A DNA stretch of 16,379 nucleotides from an uncultured Atopobiaceae bacterium. GTDB taxonomy: Bacteria > Actinomycetota > Coriobacteriia > Coriobacteriales > Atopobiaceae. The stretch is from positions 1-16,379 of the forward strand of contig CALUJT010000018.1 of the NCBI GenBank assembly GCA_944321005.1, given 5' to 3'. A program made the position numbers and the translations under genes. This document shows positions 1-8,006 of the stretch, one piece after another; positions within the stretch are counted from its first letter, which is position 1; each line of letters begins with the position of its first letter. The notes beneath the pieces were generated by a model that ran no database searches, had not been told where the DNA came from, and saw only the letters and a list, made by a program, of their open reading frames with translations.

Positions 1-1710
1 CTCGTCGTATCCCCTCTCGGCAATTTGCCCGAGAGCGTCCCGTGCCAACAAGGCCAGCTCCTCGTCCGTGGCATCTCGGGCGAACTTGAGCTCAATGGTG
101 ACGAGCGGCCGGAGGCGAGAAACCAGGTGCCGGCTCGTGGGCGAGCTCTCCGGAGAGAGGCGTATGTCGGGACGTCCGAGCCCCCTCTCCCTGTTTGATA
201 CGGGGTCGGAATACCCGGACATGCCAAAGAGCAGCCCCAGGAGCAGCATGTGACAGGAGTTCTCGCTCACGAGGTCGAAAGAGCTCGCGGAGTCTCGCGC
301 GATTCTGCCGATGGCGGCGGCAACGCCCTGCTCGTCACCAGCAACTAGGGCCGAATGAAGCCGGGAGACGCGCGCCCTCCCTCCGGAGATCGCCGCGAAG
401 CGCTCCACTATCTCGCCCCTGAAGAGGCGGGCGATCTCGCGGTTCGGGATGCGCAGGGGCCTCAGCGAGACCGAGTCATTGGGAAGCGCGGTGTCCTCGG
501 TCGTGAGGTAGCCCGCAAGGTAGAGCATGCTCCAGAGGGCGTCCCCGGCGAGTCCCTCCTCCGGAAAGACCGTGCCCAGGTCGAGCGGGGCCCAGACCAC
601 TCCGTCAGGCTCGAGGAGCCCGTAAACCTGCTCGAGCGTCTCCTCGTCGGCGCCGCGCACAAGGTCGCCAATCACCGCGTTGCCCGAGGTGTTGCCCCAG
701 TAGACGTCAGCCGAGCAGTCGCGGTCCAGGTAGTTGAGCACGCTCCAGGGATTGTAGACGTCCGTGCCCCCAAAGCGGTAGCCGTCGTACCACTCCCTGA
801 GCTCGGCCATGCGGTCCCGGTGCCCCAGGTACGCGGACAGCGCCTCGACCTCGGCGTCCGTGAACCCGTATCGCTCGTCAAAGAGCGAGTCCAGCGCAGT
901 CGACACGACCAGGTTGTTGAGGTCCGAGAACACCGACTCCTTTGAGATCCTCTGCACGCCCGTGAGGCACGCGAAGGCGAGCGCCTCCCCGCCGTCCTTG
1001 AGAGCCCCCGTGAGCCAGCCCCTGAGAAAGGAGACCGCCTCCCGGTAGTAGCCCCCGCCCGGAGCGGAATAGGCCGCCATGATGGGGGCGTCGTACTCAT
1101 CGAGCAGCACCACGACGCCTCGCCCGTGATGCCTCCTGAGGCAGCGGGTGAGAAACAGCAGCGAGCCGGCGAGCTCGGGGTCGGATGATGTCCCGGCGAT
1201 GAGGCGCGACAGACGGTCGCGGTCGTCGCGCGTCATCGAGGGGCTCTCGTGAAGGTAGTCGTGGCGCCTTGCCTCAGCTGCCACGAGCTCACGCAGCGCC
1301 CCGTGAGCCTGCTCCCAGGAATCGCCTTTGGCCGCCCTAAAGCTCAGGTGAACGACCGGATAGGCGCCCTGGTGCTCGCGGTATCGGCCACCCTCGGCCT
1401 CCCAGACGCGCGTGCCCTCGAAGAGCTGGGCCCGGGAGCGACCGTCCGGCGGCGTCTCGAGAAAGGCCTTCAGCATCGTCATGTTGAGGGTCTTGCCAAA
1501 GCGCCGCGGCCTGCAGAAGAGGGTGGCGGTGTACCCCGAGTCCAGCACGTCGGCAATGAGCATGGTCTTGTCCACCAGCACGGATGCCTCCGCCGCCGGC
1601 TCGAAGCCGTCGCGACCGATGGGGAGCATGTGCCTTCCCGCGCGGTCTATGATGCGCGCGCCGGGCGCGGCCCAAACGCCGCCGCCGTGGTCTACGAGCT
1701 CAACGGACAT
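1..1710 (-). CDS. AAA-ATPase_like / PD-(D/E)XK nuclease-domain protein (3' end beyond left edge)
   Basis: An uninterrupted frame of 570 codons runs from an ATG at 1710 off the left edge, so only a short C-terminal tail is missing. GGGAGG lies six bases upstream of the ATG. The N-terminal half fits the AAA-ATPase_like family. It has the family's variant P-loop CRPRRFGKT at residues 66-74, not a canonical GxxxxGK, and a Walker B stretch ending LLDEYD at 202-207. The C-terminus fits the companion PD-(D/E)XK domain: D515, then ExK in IELKF (E540, K542), then a Q562-Y568 motif (GQIAERGY). Family members are common in Bacteroidetes, Clostridia and Coriobacteriia, often as multiple paralogues, and their biological role is not settled. 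The protein stands alone, with no partner gene on its strand in view. Family assignment is firm; function is not. Confidence 0.88.
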   Translation of the reverse strand, partial: MSVELVDHGGGVWAAPGARIIDRAGRHMLPIGRDGFEPAAEASVLVDKTMLIADVLDSGYTATLFCRPRRFGKTLNMTMLKAFLETPPDGRSRAQLFEGTRVWEAEGGRYREHQGAYPVVHLSFRAAKGDSWEQAHGALRELVAAEARRHDYLHESPSMTRDDRDRLSRLIAGTSSDPELAGSLLFLTRCLRRHHGRGVVVLLDEYDAPIMAAYSAPGGGYYREAVSFLRGWLTGALKDGGEALAFACLTGVQRISKESVFSDLNNLVVSTALDSLFDERYGFTDAEVEALSAYLGHRDRMAELREWYDGYRFGGTDVYNPWSVLNYLDRDCSADVYWGNTSGNAVIGDLVRGADEETLEQVYGLLEPDGVVWAPLDLGTVFPEEGLAGDALWSMLYLAGYLTTEDTALPNDSVSLRPLRIPNREIARLFRGEIVERFAAISGGRARVSRLHSALVAGDEQGVAAAIGRIARDSASSFDLVSENSCHMLLLGLLFGMSGYSDPVSNRERGLGRPDIRLSPESSPTSRHLVSRLRPLVTIELKFARDATDEELALLARDALGQIAERGYDE

Positions 1711-1859
1711 AGGCGGCCTCCCTATTTCAGACCCTCGCCCCTTCAGTAGCTCAATAATAGTCCATGGGGACGGGACGCGGGCCTCGCCCGGAACGTTCCG
1801 CTCCGCCTCCGGACCGCCCCTCTCGATAGCAGCTGCACGGCGAGAATGACGGGCGGATG
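1711..1859. other. Intergenic region with a candidate promoter and a palindrome
   Basis: These 149 bases separate two minus-strand genes. A TATTAT hexamer on the minus strand (1754-1759) sits about 44 bases before the ATPase start and could be its -10 box, but no convincing -35 box lies at the right distance. CGGAACGTTCCG (1789-1800) is a perfect 12-base palindrome, next to a small 5-bp inverted repeat at 1778-1790. Neither is followed by a T-run on the minus strand, so neither looks like a standard terminator for the SLH gene. The palindrome could be an operator; nothing in the sequence proves it. Confidence 0.25.
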
Positions 1860-3593
1860 CTACGCGCTCAGCTTGGCGATGGTGCTCTCGGTGACCCGCA
1901 GCATCGTCTCAGGACCACCGACGCCCATGTAACCCGCCGTAAAGAAATCGTAAGTGAGGTAACTATCCGTAGTCCCGGCACCAAACCGATCGAGGGCGTC
2001 CCAGTACTCCTCGGAGGAGACGATGGCGCCGTCGAGCACGTAGACGTAGTCCCTCCCCTGGTAGTAGCCCCCGAAGTTGCCCACATAGCCAAAGGCGCCG
2101 CTGTCATCGAGACCAAGGACGGTAAAGGTCTCGGGCAGGACCAACAGGTAGTACAGGCGGCCGTCGACGCCCTTGGTGATCTCGATGTGGTAGAAGCCCC
2201 CGTTGTCCTCGGTGGCCCCGCCAGACCACTCCCTCACCACGGCGTCGGTCTTCTCGTCGTAGTTCCAGATCGCCACCCAGTAGCCGCCGCTCCCTGTTGC
2301 CGAGTTGGGGAACTCGGGGCGAGCGGAGGGAACGCGCCACGCGGTGAGGAGCCGCTCCTGCCCGTCGCCGAAGTCCTTGAGGTCCACGAGGCAGAGTCCG
2401 TCCACCCACTTGACGGCGCCGCCGTAGAACGTGCCGTTGACTAGGGTCGCCGGACCGTAGCTCGCCTGGAGTTCTGCCACCTTGTCGAGGTAGGCGGCAT
2501 AGCGGCCGCGGGACTCTTCGCCGACTCCGGGATTCTGCCCGTCGCCGGACTCGCCGGTGCCGGGCTTGCCGGGCTCGTCGGGTTCGTCGGGCTCGCCGCC
2601 GTCTCCGGCGCCGGGGTTCTGGCCGTCATCGCCGCCGCCGGGCTGTCCGGGCTGTCCGGGGTTCTGTCCATCGCCCTCGCCGGGACGGTCGCCCTCGTCG
2701 GGGTTCTGTCCGTCACCCTCGCCGGGAACGTCACCCTCGCCGGGATCCTGGTCGTCGTCACCTCCGGGCAGCTGCTCGTCGTCGCCGGGCTCCTGTCCCT
2801 CGCCAGGCTCCTGCCCCTCGCCAGGTTTCTGCCCCTCGCCGGGCTCCCCGGGCTGCTCGCCTTCCCCCGACTCCCCAGGCTGCTCCCCCTCTTCGCCGCC
2901 GGGCTCGTCATCGGGGAGAGTCTCGAGGATGTCGCGGTGGAACACGGTGATCATCTTGGCGAGCTGCTCGCGCAGGGCACTGCCCTGCGGCATGGCAAGA
3001 GGCGTGCCGGTGGACATGTCTCCCGTGAGAATGCCCTCGTCAACTGCCCAGGCCATGCCGTCCCAGAGCGTCACGGACGAGGAGTCGGCCATCGCGGAGA
3101 GGGCAACGCCGTCAGAGGAGACGTCGAGACCCTCGACGTTGCCCGCGTAGCGGGCGAGCATCGTGGCAAGCTGCTCGCGGGTGACCGGGTCGGCCGGGCC
3201 AAAGCTACCGTCCTCGTAGCCCGTGACGACCCCGACCTCGAGCGCCCAGGACACGGCCTCGGCGTAGAAGCAACTCTCGGAGTAGTCGCAGTCCGGGAAG
3301 CGGGGCGTCCCGTCGGCGGCGTCGGGCTCGCCGGCAACGCGCCAGAGGACCGTGACCACCTGGGAGCGCGCAACCGAGTCCCTGGGGCCAAAGCGGCCGT
3401 CTTCGTAGCCCGTCATGAGCCCCGCGCGCAGGACGTAGTCGAGGTACCCTCCCGTCACGTACCAGTCGCTGGCAGAGACGTCGGAGAAGCCCGCGTAGTA
3501 GGCGCGGGCAGTGAAGGGCGTGGCGAGAAGCGCCACGGCGAGCGCGAGCGCCGCCAGGAAGGGCGCGCGGCCCGTCTTCTTGTTGCTGCTCAT
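1860..3593 (-). CDS. Secreted protein with three SLH domains and an unidentified C-terminal domain
   Basis: The protein has 577 residues. The start is ATG 3593 because GGAGGAGG lies just upstream and a typical signal peptide follows directly: basic MSSNKK, a hydrophobic core, and likely cleavage after TARA at about residue 31. A longer in-frame start at 3695 would bury the signal peptide. Three SLH repeats follow, at about 35-87, 99-152 and 165-221, with the hallmark TGYEDG.FGP and (V)xREQL pieces. The third is degenerate (TGDMSTGTPLAMPQ). SLH triplets are known to hold proteins to the wall by binding pyruvylated secondary wall polymers. Residues about 227-362 form an acidic Pro/Gly linker built from PGEG and DGQNP units, probably a wall-spanning spacer. 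The last 215 or so residues look globular and Gly/Tyr/Trp-rich; I do not recognise the fold. Surface location is well supported; the activity is unknown. Confidence 0.9.
   Translation of the reverse strand: MSSNKKTGRAPFLAALALAVALLATPFTARAYYAGFSDVSASDWYVTGGYLDYVLRAGLMTGYEDGRFGPRDSVARSQVVTVLWRVAGEPDAADGTPRFPDCDYSESCFYAEAVSWALEVGVVTGYEDGSFGPADPVTREQLATMLARYAGNVEGLDVSSDGVALSAMADSSSVTLWDGMAWAVDEGILTGDMSTGTPLAMPQGSALREQLAKMITVFHRDILETLPDDEPGGEEGEQPGESGEGEQPGEPGEGQKPGEGQEPGEGQEPGDDEQLPGGDDDQDPGEGDVPGEGDGQNPDEGDRPGEGDGQNPGQPGQPGGGDDGQNPGAGDGGEPDEPDEPGKPGTGESGDGQNPGVGEESRGRYAAYLDKVAELQASYGPATLVNGTFYGGAVKWVDGLCLVDLKDFGDGQERLLTAWRVPSARPEFPNSATGSGGYWVAIWNYDEKTDAVVREWSGGATEDNGGFYHIEITKGVDGRLYYLLVLPETFTVLGLDDSGAFGYVGNFGGYYQGRDYVYVLDGAIVSSEEYWDALDRFGAGTTDSYLTYDFFTAGYMGVGGPETMLRVTESTIAKLSA
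2511..2912 (-). repeat. Degenerate repeats encoding the acidic Pro/Gly linker of the SLH protein
   Basis: This stretch encodes repeated units such as GEGQEPGEG, GEGDGQNP (twice, nearly identical) and DDGQNPGAGDGG. In the DNA, near-copies of a GGGTTCTGTCCGTC-like element recur around 2610, 2660, 2700 and 2530. Such low-complexity coding repeats often vary in copy number between strains through slippage or recombination. The linker probably lifts the C-terminal domain away from the SLH anchor. Confidence 0.7.
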
Positions 3594-3836
3594 CTCTCCT
3601 CCTCCGCGGAATGCGCGCCGTAGGCAGCGCGCGCTGTCGGCAAGGCGAACGTCATCAGAAACCTTAAGCCATGCACGTTTCCCCGGCGTTGCCAAAGGAC
3701 GAGTGTTCGGCGGACGGTTGAGACTAGGCCGACCCGACGGCAGGGGGCATCACATGAGGGGCACCGAGAAGAACGACGGCTCGACAGGTCGAGCGTCCCG
3801 AGCCCGTCACCGGGCACGCCCGAGCACCGTCAGGGG

Positions 3837-3842
3837 TATGAT
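3837..3842 (+). promoter_or_regulatory. Candidate -10 box for the DUF6541/GT2/DUF2304 operon
   Basis: TATGAT matches the sigma-70-type -10 consensus at five of six positions. It would place the transcript start near 3849, about 34 bases before the preferred ATG at 3883. No good -35 hexamer stands at 16-18 bases upstream. A perfect inverted repeat CTCGAC-AG-GTCGAG at 3780-3793 lies about 45 bases further upstream and could bind a regulator. The rest of the 3594-3882 gap shows no gene that I can support. Confidence 0.33.
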
Positions 3843-3882
3843 GTAGCAGATAGCGAGCCCCAAAATGTTCGAGGTATTCCAG

Positions 3883-5970
3883 ATGATGAACTCCATCCTC
3901 CCGGTCGCGCTCGTCATGTGCGTCGTGCTGCTGGCGCCCGGGTTCCTCACGTTCAGGGCGTTCGGCATGCCCCGGACGTGGGCCGCCGTATGCGCCCCGC
4001 TGGCGAGCCTCTCCCTCATAGCCATCGTGGGCGAGGCCATGGCGCTTGTGGGGGTGCCGTCCAGCGCCCCGCTCATGGGAGCAGTCCTGCTGGTTCCCAC
4101 GGGTGCCGCCGCCCTCGTCGCGCGCGGGCGCGTGCCGAGCCTCTCGCTCGGCAGGATCGAGCCGTGGGTCCCCCTTGTCTACCTCGTCATAGGGGCGGCG
4201 CTCGGGTACAACCTGTTCCTCACGCGCCTGGGGAGCCCGGACGCGCTCTTCCAGGCCTATGACGTCACCCAGCACCTCAACCTCATCCAGTCCATGGCCG
4301 ACTCCGGGAGGCTCTCCTCCCTCGGGACCAACTTCTACCTCTCCGCGGCGGACGCCGCCATAGACCCAATCAACTCCTCCGGCTTCTACCCGGCCGCGTG
4401 GCACTCGCTCTGCGCCCTCGTGGTCATGATCACGGGCGCCTCCGTCCCGCTCGTCATCAACGTCTCCATGTACGTGCTCGCCTGCCTCGCCTACCCCCTC
4501 GCCTTGCTCGCGCTCGTGGGCGTGCTCTTCCCGGGCAGGCGCGGGATGCAGCTCTGCGGCGCCCTCGTCTCGCTCGCCTTCGTGGCGTTCCCCTGGAACC
4601 TGCTCGCCTTTGGCCCTATCTACGCCAACGTCGCGGGCTTTGCCCTCATGCCCGTCGCGATGGCCCTCTTCGTCCACCTCCTCGCCGACGACCTCTCCGT
4701 CTCGGAGCGCGTCCGCACGCTCGTGACGCTCCTGGGGTGCGTCGTGGGCATGGCGCTCTGCCACCCCAACACCGTGTTCACGTGCGTGGCCGCGCTCACG
4801 CCCTACTGCGTCTCGCGCATCTGCTCGGCATGCGCCTCCAAGGGATGGGGCCTCGCGCGCAAGCTCGCGCTGAGCGCCCTCTTCTGCCTCTTCGTGGCGG
4901 CGTTCTGGCTCCTCTGCTTCAACCTACCCGCCCTCCAGGAGACGGTCCGGCACTTCTGGAAGCCCCATTCCTGGCTCTTCCAGCAGCTCGTCAACACCCT
5001 CACCCTCATCTACAACTACGGCTTCAACAGCGAGATAGCGGCACAGCTCGTGCTGGGGGCACTCGTGGTCATAGGCTTCGTCAAGGCCCTCAACACCCCC
5101 GGGAGGCGCTGGCTCGCCGCCTCCTACGCCGTCGTCTGCTACATCGTGCTCATCGGCGCCACCCACGAGGACGAGTACCGCCAGATCCTCGCCGGCTTCT
5201 GGTACACGGACCCCATGCGCCTCGCGGCCATCGCCGCGATATGCGCGACGCCTCTCGCCACCATGGGCATCAAGTGGGTCTACGACCTCGCGGTTAGGCT
5301 CGTCTCCGCCTACAACGCCCCGCGAAAGAGGCCCGCGCGCACGCCGGTCATAGCCGGTGCCGTGGGGGCACTCTTCCTCCTCCTCAACTTCATGCCGGAG
5401 CTCAGCCTCCCGGGACTCCACCACGTCTACACCCTCGAGGAGCAGACCAAGTACGAGAACGTGGAGTTCCGCGACTGGCCCAAGAGCGTCCACACCACCT
5501 ACGGCGACTACCGCGAGGTGGTGGAGGAGGTCTACTCCTACAAGAGCCCGCTCAGCGTCCAGGAGCAGCAGTTCCTCGACGAGGTGAAGGAGCTCGTGCC
5601 TGACGGTGCGCTCATAGTCAACAACCCCATGGACGGCAGCTTCCTCGCCTACGGCGCGGACGGCCTCAGGCTCTACTACCGCAACTTCATTGGCGTGGGC
5701 TCCGCAAGCGAGACGGAGGACAGCCGCTACATCAGGCTGCGCCTGTGCTTCTACGACTCCGACCCCCGGGTCCGCGAGGCCGTGGAGGCCGTGGACGCTC
5801 AGTACGTCCTCGTGATGCAGGACGGAGAGTTCAACTCCGCCTTCATCAACCTGCGCGGGGACTACAACGACGCTGATTTCGCCGGCATCACGTCCATCAC
5901 GGACGACACGCCGGGCTTCAGCGTGGTCAAGCGCCAGGCGGGCCTCGTCCTCTACAAGATCGAGCGCTAG
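3883..5970 (+). CDS. Large multi-spanning membrane protein, DUF6541 type (GT-C-like candidate)
   Basis: The protein has 695 residues from ATG 3883. That start is preferred because GAGGT (3871-3875) lies seven bases ahead of it; the in-frame ATG at 3865 has no ribosome site and would leave a very short leader after the candidate promoter. Residues 1 to about 530 are strongly hydrophobic, with roughly 12 membrane segments. The final 165 or so residues form a polar, probably extracytoplasmic domain. The first large loop after the early helices carries D120, D127, H131, D157, D161 and H174 (AYDVTQHL and following), which resembles the acidic first loop of GT-C glycosyltransferases that use polyprenyl-phosphate sugars. 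Position ahead of a polyprenyl-sugar-type GT2 and a DUF2304 protein supports that role. The family name is recalled from similarity, and the enzymatic role is inference; a polymerase is an alternative. Confidence 0.8.
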   Translation: MMNSILPVALVMCVVLLAPGFLTFRAFGMPRTWAAVCAPLASLSLIAIVGEAMALVGVPSSAPLMGAVLLVPTGAAALVARGRVPSLSLGRIEPWVPLVYLVIGAALGYNLFLTRLGSPDALFQAYDVTQHLNLIQSMADSGRLSSLGTNFYLSAADAAIDPINSSGFYPAAWHSLCALVVMITGASVPLVINVSMYVLACLAYPLALLALVGVLFPGRRGMQLCGALVSLAFVAFPWNLLAFGPIYANVAGFALMPVAMALFVHLLADDLSVSERVRTLVTLLGCVVGMALCHPNTVFTCVAALTPYCVSRICSACASKGWGLARKLALSALFCLFVAAFWLLCFNLPALQETVRHFWKPHSWLFQQLVNTLTLIYNYGFNSEIAAQLVLGALVVIGFVKALNTPGRRWLAASYAVVCYIVLIGATHEDEYRQILAGFWYTDPMRLAAIAAICATPLATMGIKWVYDLAVRLVSAYNAPRKRPARTPVIAGAVGALFLLLNFMPELSLPGLHHVYTLEEQTKYENVEFRDWPKSVHTTYGDYREVVEEVYSYKSPLSVQEQQFLDEVKELVPDGALIVNNPMDGSFLAYGADGLRLYYRNFIGVGSASETEDSRYIRLRLCFYDSDPRVREAVEAVDAQYVLVMQDGEFNSAFINLRGDYNDADFAGITSITDDTPGFSVVKRQAGLVLYKIER

Positions 5971-6032
5971 CCGGTCCAACGAGCAATGCTAGACTTGATG
6001 CGTACCGTAGTCTCCCAGGGAGCCGCCCGAAC

Positions 6033-6716
6033 ATGAGAGTCCTTGCCGTCGTGCCCGCCTTCAACGAGGAAGAGTGCCTCGCCAACACCGTGGCCTCGCT
6101 CAAGAGTACCTGCCCGGACGTCGACTGCCTCGTGGTCAATGACGGCTCGAGCGACGGCACGTGGGACATCGTGCGCAAGAACCGCCTCCACGGCGCCAAC
6201 CTCCCCGTCAACACCGGGCTCACCTCCGCTTTCCGCACCGGAATGAAATACGCCCTCAGGCACGGCTACGACGCCGTGGTCCAGTTCGACGCGGACGGCC
6301 AGCACCTCCCCTCCTACATCCCCGTCATGGCGCGCAAGCTCGAGGAGACGGGCGCCAACATGGTCATCGCCTCGCGCTACCTCGACGGGACGGTAAGGCC
6401 CTCGGGCGCACGCGGCGCCGGCTCGCGCCTCATCACGTTCCTCATCAGGCTCACCACCGGGGCCAGGATCACGGACCCCACAAGCGGCATGCGCATGTAC
6501 AGCAAGGAGATGATTCGCCTCTTTGCCACCTCCTTCGACTGTGCGCCCGAGCCCGACATGGTGGCCCTCGCCGCACGCCGGTACGGCCCGGTCGTGGAGA
6601 TCCAGGCGACGATGCAGGAGCGGCAGGGCGGCGAGAGCTACCTCAAGCTCGGCAACGTGATCAAGTACATGTCGAGGACGTGCCTCTCCATCCTCATGCT
6701 CCGCTTCCTTAGGTAG
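6033..6716 (+). CDS. GT2 glycosyltransferase, polyprenyl-phosphate-sugar synthase type (GacI/DPM1-like)
   Basis: This 227-residue protein is one GT-A catalytic domain with no C-terminal membrane helices. Motifs: VVPAFNEE at 6-13, NDGSSDGT at 36-43, the metal-binding DADGQH at 86-91, a TDPTSGMRMYS region around 147-157, and QERQGGESY at 195-203. This set is typical of dolichol-phosphate-mannose-synthase-like enzymes that move a sugar from a nucleotide donor to a polyprenyl phosphate on the inner membrane face. In streptococci the similar GacI makes undecaprenyl-phosphate-GlcNAc and is strongly stimulated by its DUF2304 partner GacJ. The same partner type is encoded eight bases downstream here. 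The sugar cannot be read from the sequence. The gap from the upstream gene is 62 bases and the ribosome site (AGGGAG, 11 bases from the ATG) is only fair. Confidence 0.9.
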   Translation: MRVLAVVPAFNEEECLANTVASLKSTCPDVDCLVVNDGSSDGTWDIVRKNRLHGANLPVNTGLTSAFRTGMKYALRHGYDAVVQFDADGQHLPSYIPVMARKLEETGANMVIASRYLDGTVRPSGARGAGSRLITFLIRLTTGARITDPTSGMRMYSKEMIRLFATSFDCAPEPDMVALAARRYGPVVEIQATMQERQGGESYLKLGNVIKYMSRTCLSILMLRFLR

Positions 6717-6724
6717 GTGTTCCG

Positions 6725-7087
6725 ATGCTCCCCACTCAGCTCCGCGTACTGCTCGTCATCGGCGCGCTCCTGGCCCTGCTCATCGTCTGCAACCGCGTGA
6801 AGAAGTCCAAGATCCTCATGGAGGACGCCATCTTCTGGACGGTCCTCGCCTTCGTGCTGGTGCTCCTCGCCGTCTTCCCGCAGATCGCCATCTGCGTCTC
6901 ACAGGCGCTGGGCTTCGTCTCCGCGAGCAACTTCGTCTACCTCGTGGTCATGGTGCTCCTCCTCTGGAAGGTGTTCACCAACTCCTCGGAGATCTCACGC
7001 CTCAAGGCAAAGGTCAACGAGCTCGCACAGGAGATTGCGCTCGCGCACGTGGACGAGGACGAAAGCGCCGAGAAGAACTGCGGGTAG
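6725..7087 (+). CDS. DUF2304 small membrane protein (GacJ-like partner of the GT2)
   Basis: The protein has 120 residues and three predicted membrane helices at about 5-22, 36-58 and 68-86. A basic loop RVKKSK (24-29) lies between helices 1 and 2. A short amphipathic, probably coiled-coil tail (about 88-108, SEISRLKAKVNELAQEI) precedes an acidic end. This pattern matches DUF2304. Such proteins are known from streptococcal group carbohydrate loci, where GacJ binds the GacI GT2 and raises its activity at the membrane. The start follows the GT2 stop by eight bases with an AGGTAGGTG ribosome site between, so the two are almost certainly co-translated, which suits a stoichiometric complex. The GT2 has no membrane anchor of its own, and this protein would supply it. 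Confidence 0.87.
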   Translation: MLPTQLRVLLVIGALLALLIVCNRVKKSKILMEDAIFWTVLAFVLVLLAVFPQIAICVSQALGFVSASNFVYLVVMVLLLWKVFTNSSEISRLKAKVNELAQEIALAHVDEDESAEKNCG

Positions 7088-7100
7088 CGAAGACGGACCC

Positions 7101-8006
7101 CTAGAGAGCCCCCGCTAGGAAGAGAAGCCGGAGAGCCATCTCCTCGAGGGGCTTCTGCCTCAGACGCACGGGAATGAGCGCCTTCGAGAGCCTCCCTCCG
7201 TCGAGCGCCCTGTCGAGCAGGAGCCGGCGCTTCGGTGGCATGTCGCCTCCGCATACCTCGCGCAGTCGCTCGAGCTGCTCGGTAATGCGGAAGAGCTCGC
7301 CCTTCTCGAAGAAGGTCCTGATTCGGTAGCGCAGCAGGGAGAGGCCGCCGGCGCCCGTGGGACTCACGTTCGAGCCGGTCCTTCGGTACTCGAGACACGC
7401 GAAGTCGTCAAAGGTGAGCTCGCCCACCGCAGTCGCAAGCAGCGCGAGCCACCAGTCGTGGCAGTAGACCCCCTCGGAGCCGGCCTCCGCGACAAGGTCG
7501 GCCAGCGCGCGATTGATGACAGTCGTGTTGCCCGAGACCATGTTCTCGTAGAGCATCGTGGGGAAGCCCACCCCTATGCGGTTGAGGCGCGAGCGCCCCT
7601 GCGGGCGCATGTCGGCGTCGCAGAAGACGTACTCGGCGCAGTAGAGCTGCGGCACCACCGGGTCCTTCTCGGCCAGGACCTCGAGGGCGCGGGAGAGCTT
7701 GTCGGGGTGCCAGACGTCGTCCTGGTCGGCGAGGGCTATGAAGTCCGCGTCCGCGGGCACTCGGGATATGAGGTCGATGAAGGAGCCCACGACGCCGAGG
7801 TTCTCTCCCCGGACGAGCGCGATCTCACCGGCGCGCTCGTACGTCTCGAGGATGCCCACGGTACCGTCAGACGATCCGTCGTCCCGCACGAGGACCGAGA
7901 GGTTCCCAGCGTCTTGGGCGAGCACGCTGTCAAGCTGCTCGGCGAGGTGCTCGGCGCCGTTGTACGTTGACATCACCACAAACGTCCTCGGCGCCTCGCG
8001 TCCCAT
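7101..8006 (-). CDS. GT2 glycosyltransferase, rhamnosyltransferase-like
   Basis: The protein has 301 residues from ATG 8006, preceded by a strong AGGAGG. It has a GT-A fold at the N-terminus: VVMSTYNGAEHLAEQLDS (10-27), RDDGSSDGT (41-49), an NLGVVGSF segment (69-76) and the metal-binding ADQDDVW (93-99). A conserved CHDWW element follows further on, near the position expected for the catalytic base region. This motif pattern is common in transferases that build rhamnose-containing surface polymers (RgpB-like), but donor and acceptor cannot be assigned from sequence alone. It probably adds a sugar to a lipid-linked oligosaccharide on the cytoplasmic face. It converges on the DUF2304 gene with only 13 bases between stop codons, so there is no room for a separate terminator. 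It is divergent from the next GT2. Confidence 0.87.
   Translation of the reverse strand: MGREAPRTFVVMSTYNGAEHLAEQLDSVLAQDAGNLSVLVRDDGSSDGTVGILETYERAGEIALVRGENLGVVGSFIDLISRVPADADFIALADQDDVWHPDKLSRALEVLAEKDPVVPQLYCAEYVFCDADMRPQGRSRLNRIGVGFPTMLYENMVSGNTTVINRALADLVAEAGSEGVYCHDWWLALLATAVGELTFDDFACLEYRRTGSNVSPTGAGGLSLLRYRIRTFFEKGELFRITEQLERLREVCGGDMPPKRRLLLDRALDGGRLSKALIPVRLRQKPLEEMALRLLFLAGAL

Noticed and set aside
2557..3150. Collagen-like or Pro/Ser-rich plus-strand frame
   Set aside because: It is the complement of the Pro/Gly linker repeats of the SLH protein; the periodicity comes from that gene.
3724..5979. Minus-strand open frames of about 350 codons opposite the DUF6541 gene
   Set aside because: The peptides are highly charged (Glu/Arg/His-rich), with no domain or ribosome site, whereas the plus strand encodes a coherent membrane protein.
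7088..7100. Search for a terminator between the convergent DUF2304 and GT2 genes
   Set aside because: Only 13 bases separate the stop codons and no hairpin is present; termination must lie inside the opposing genes or depend on Rho.
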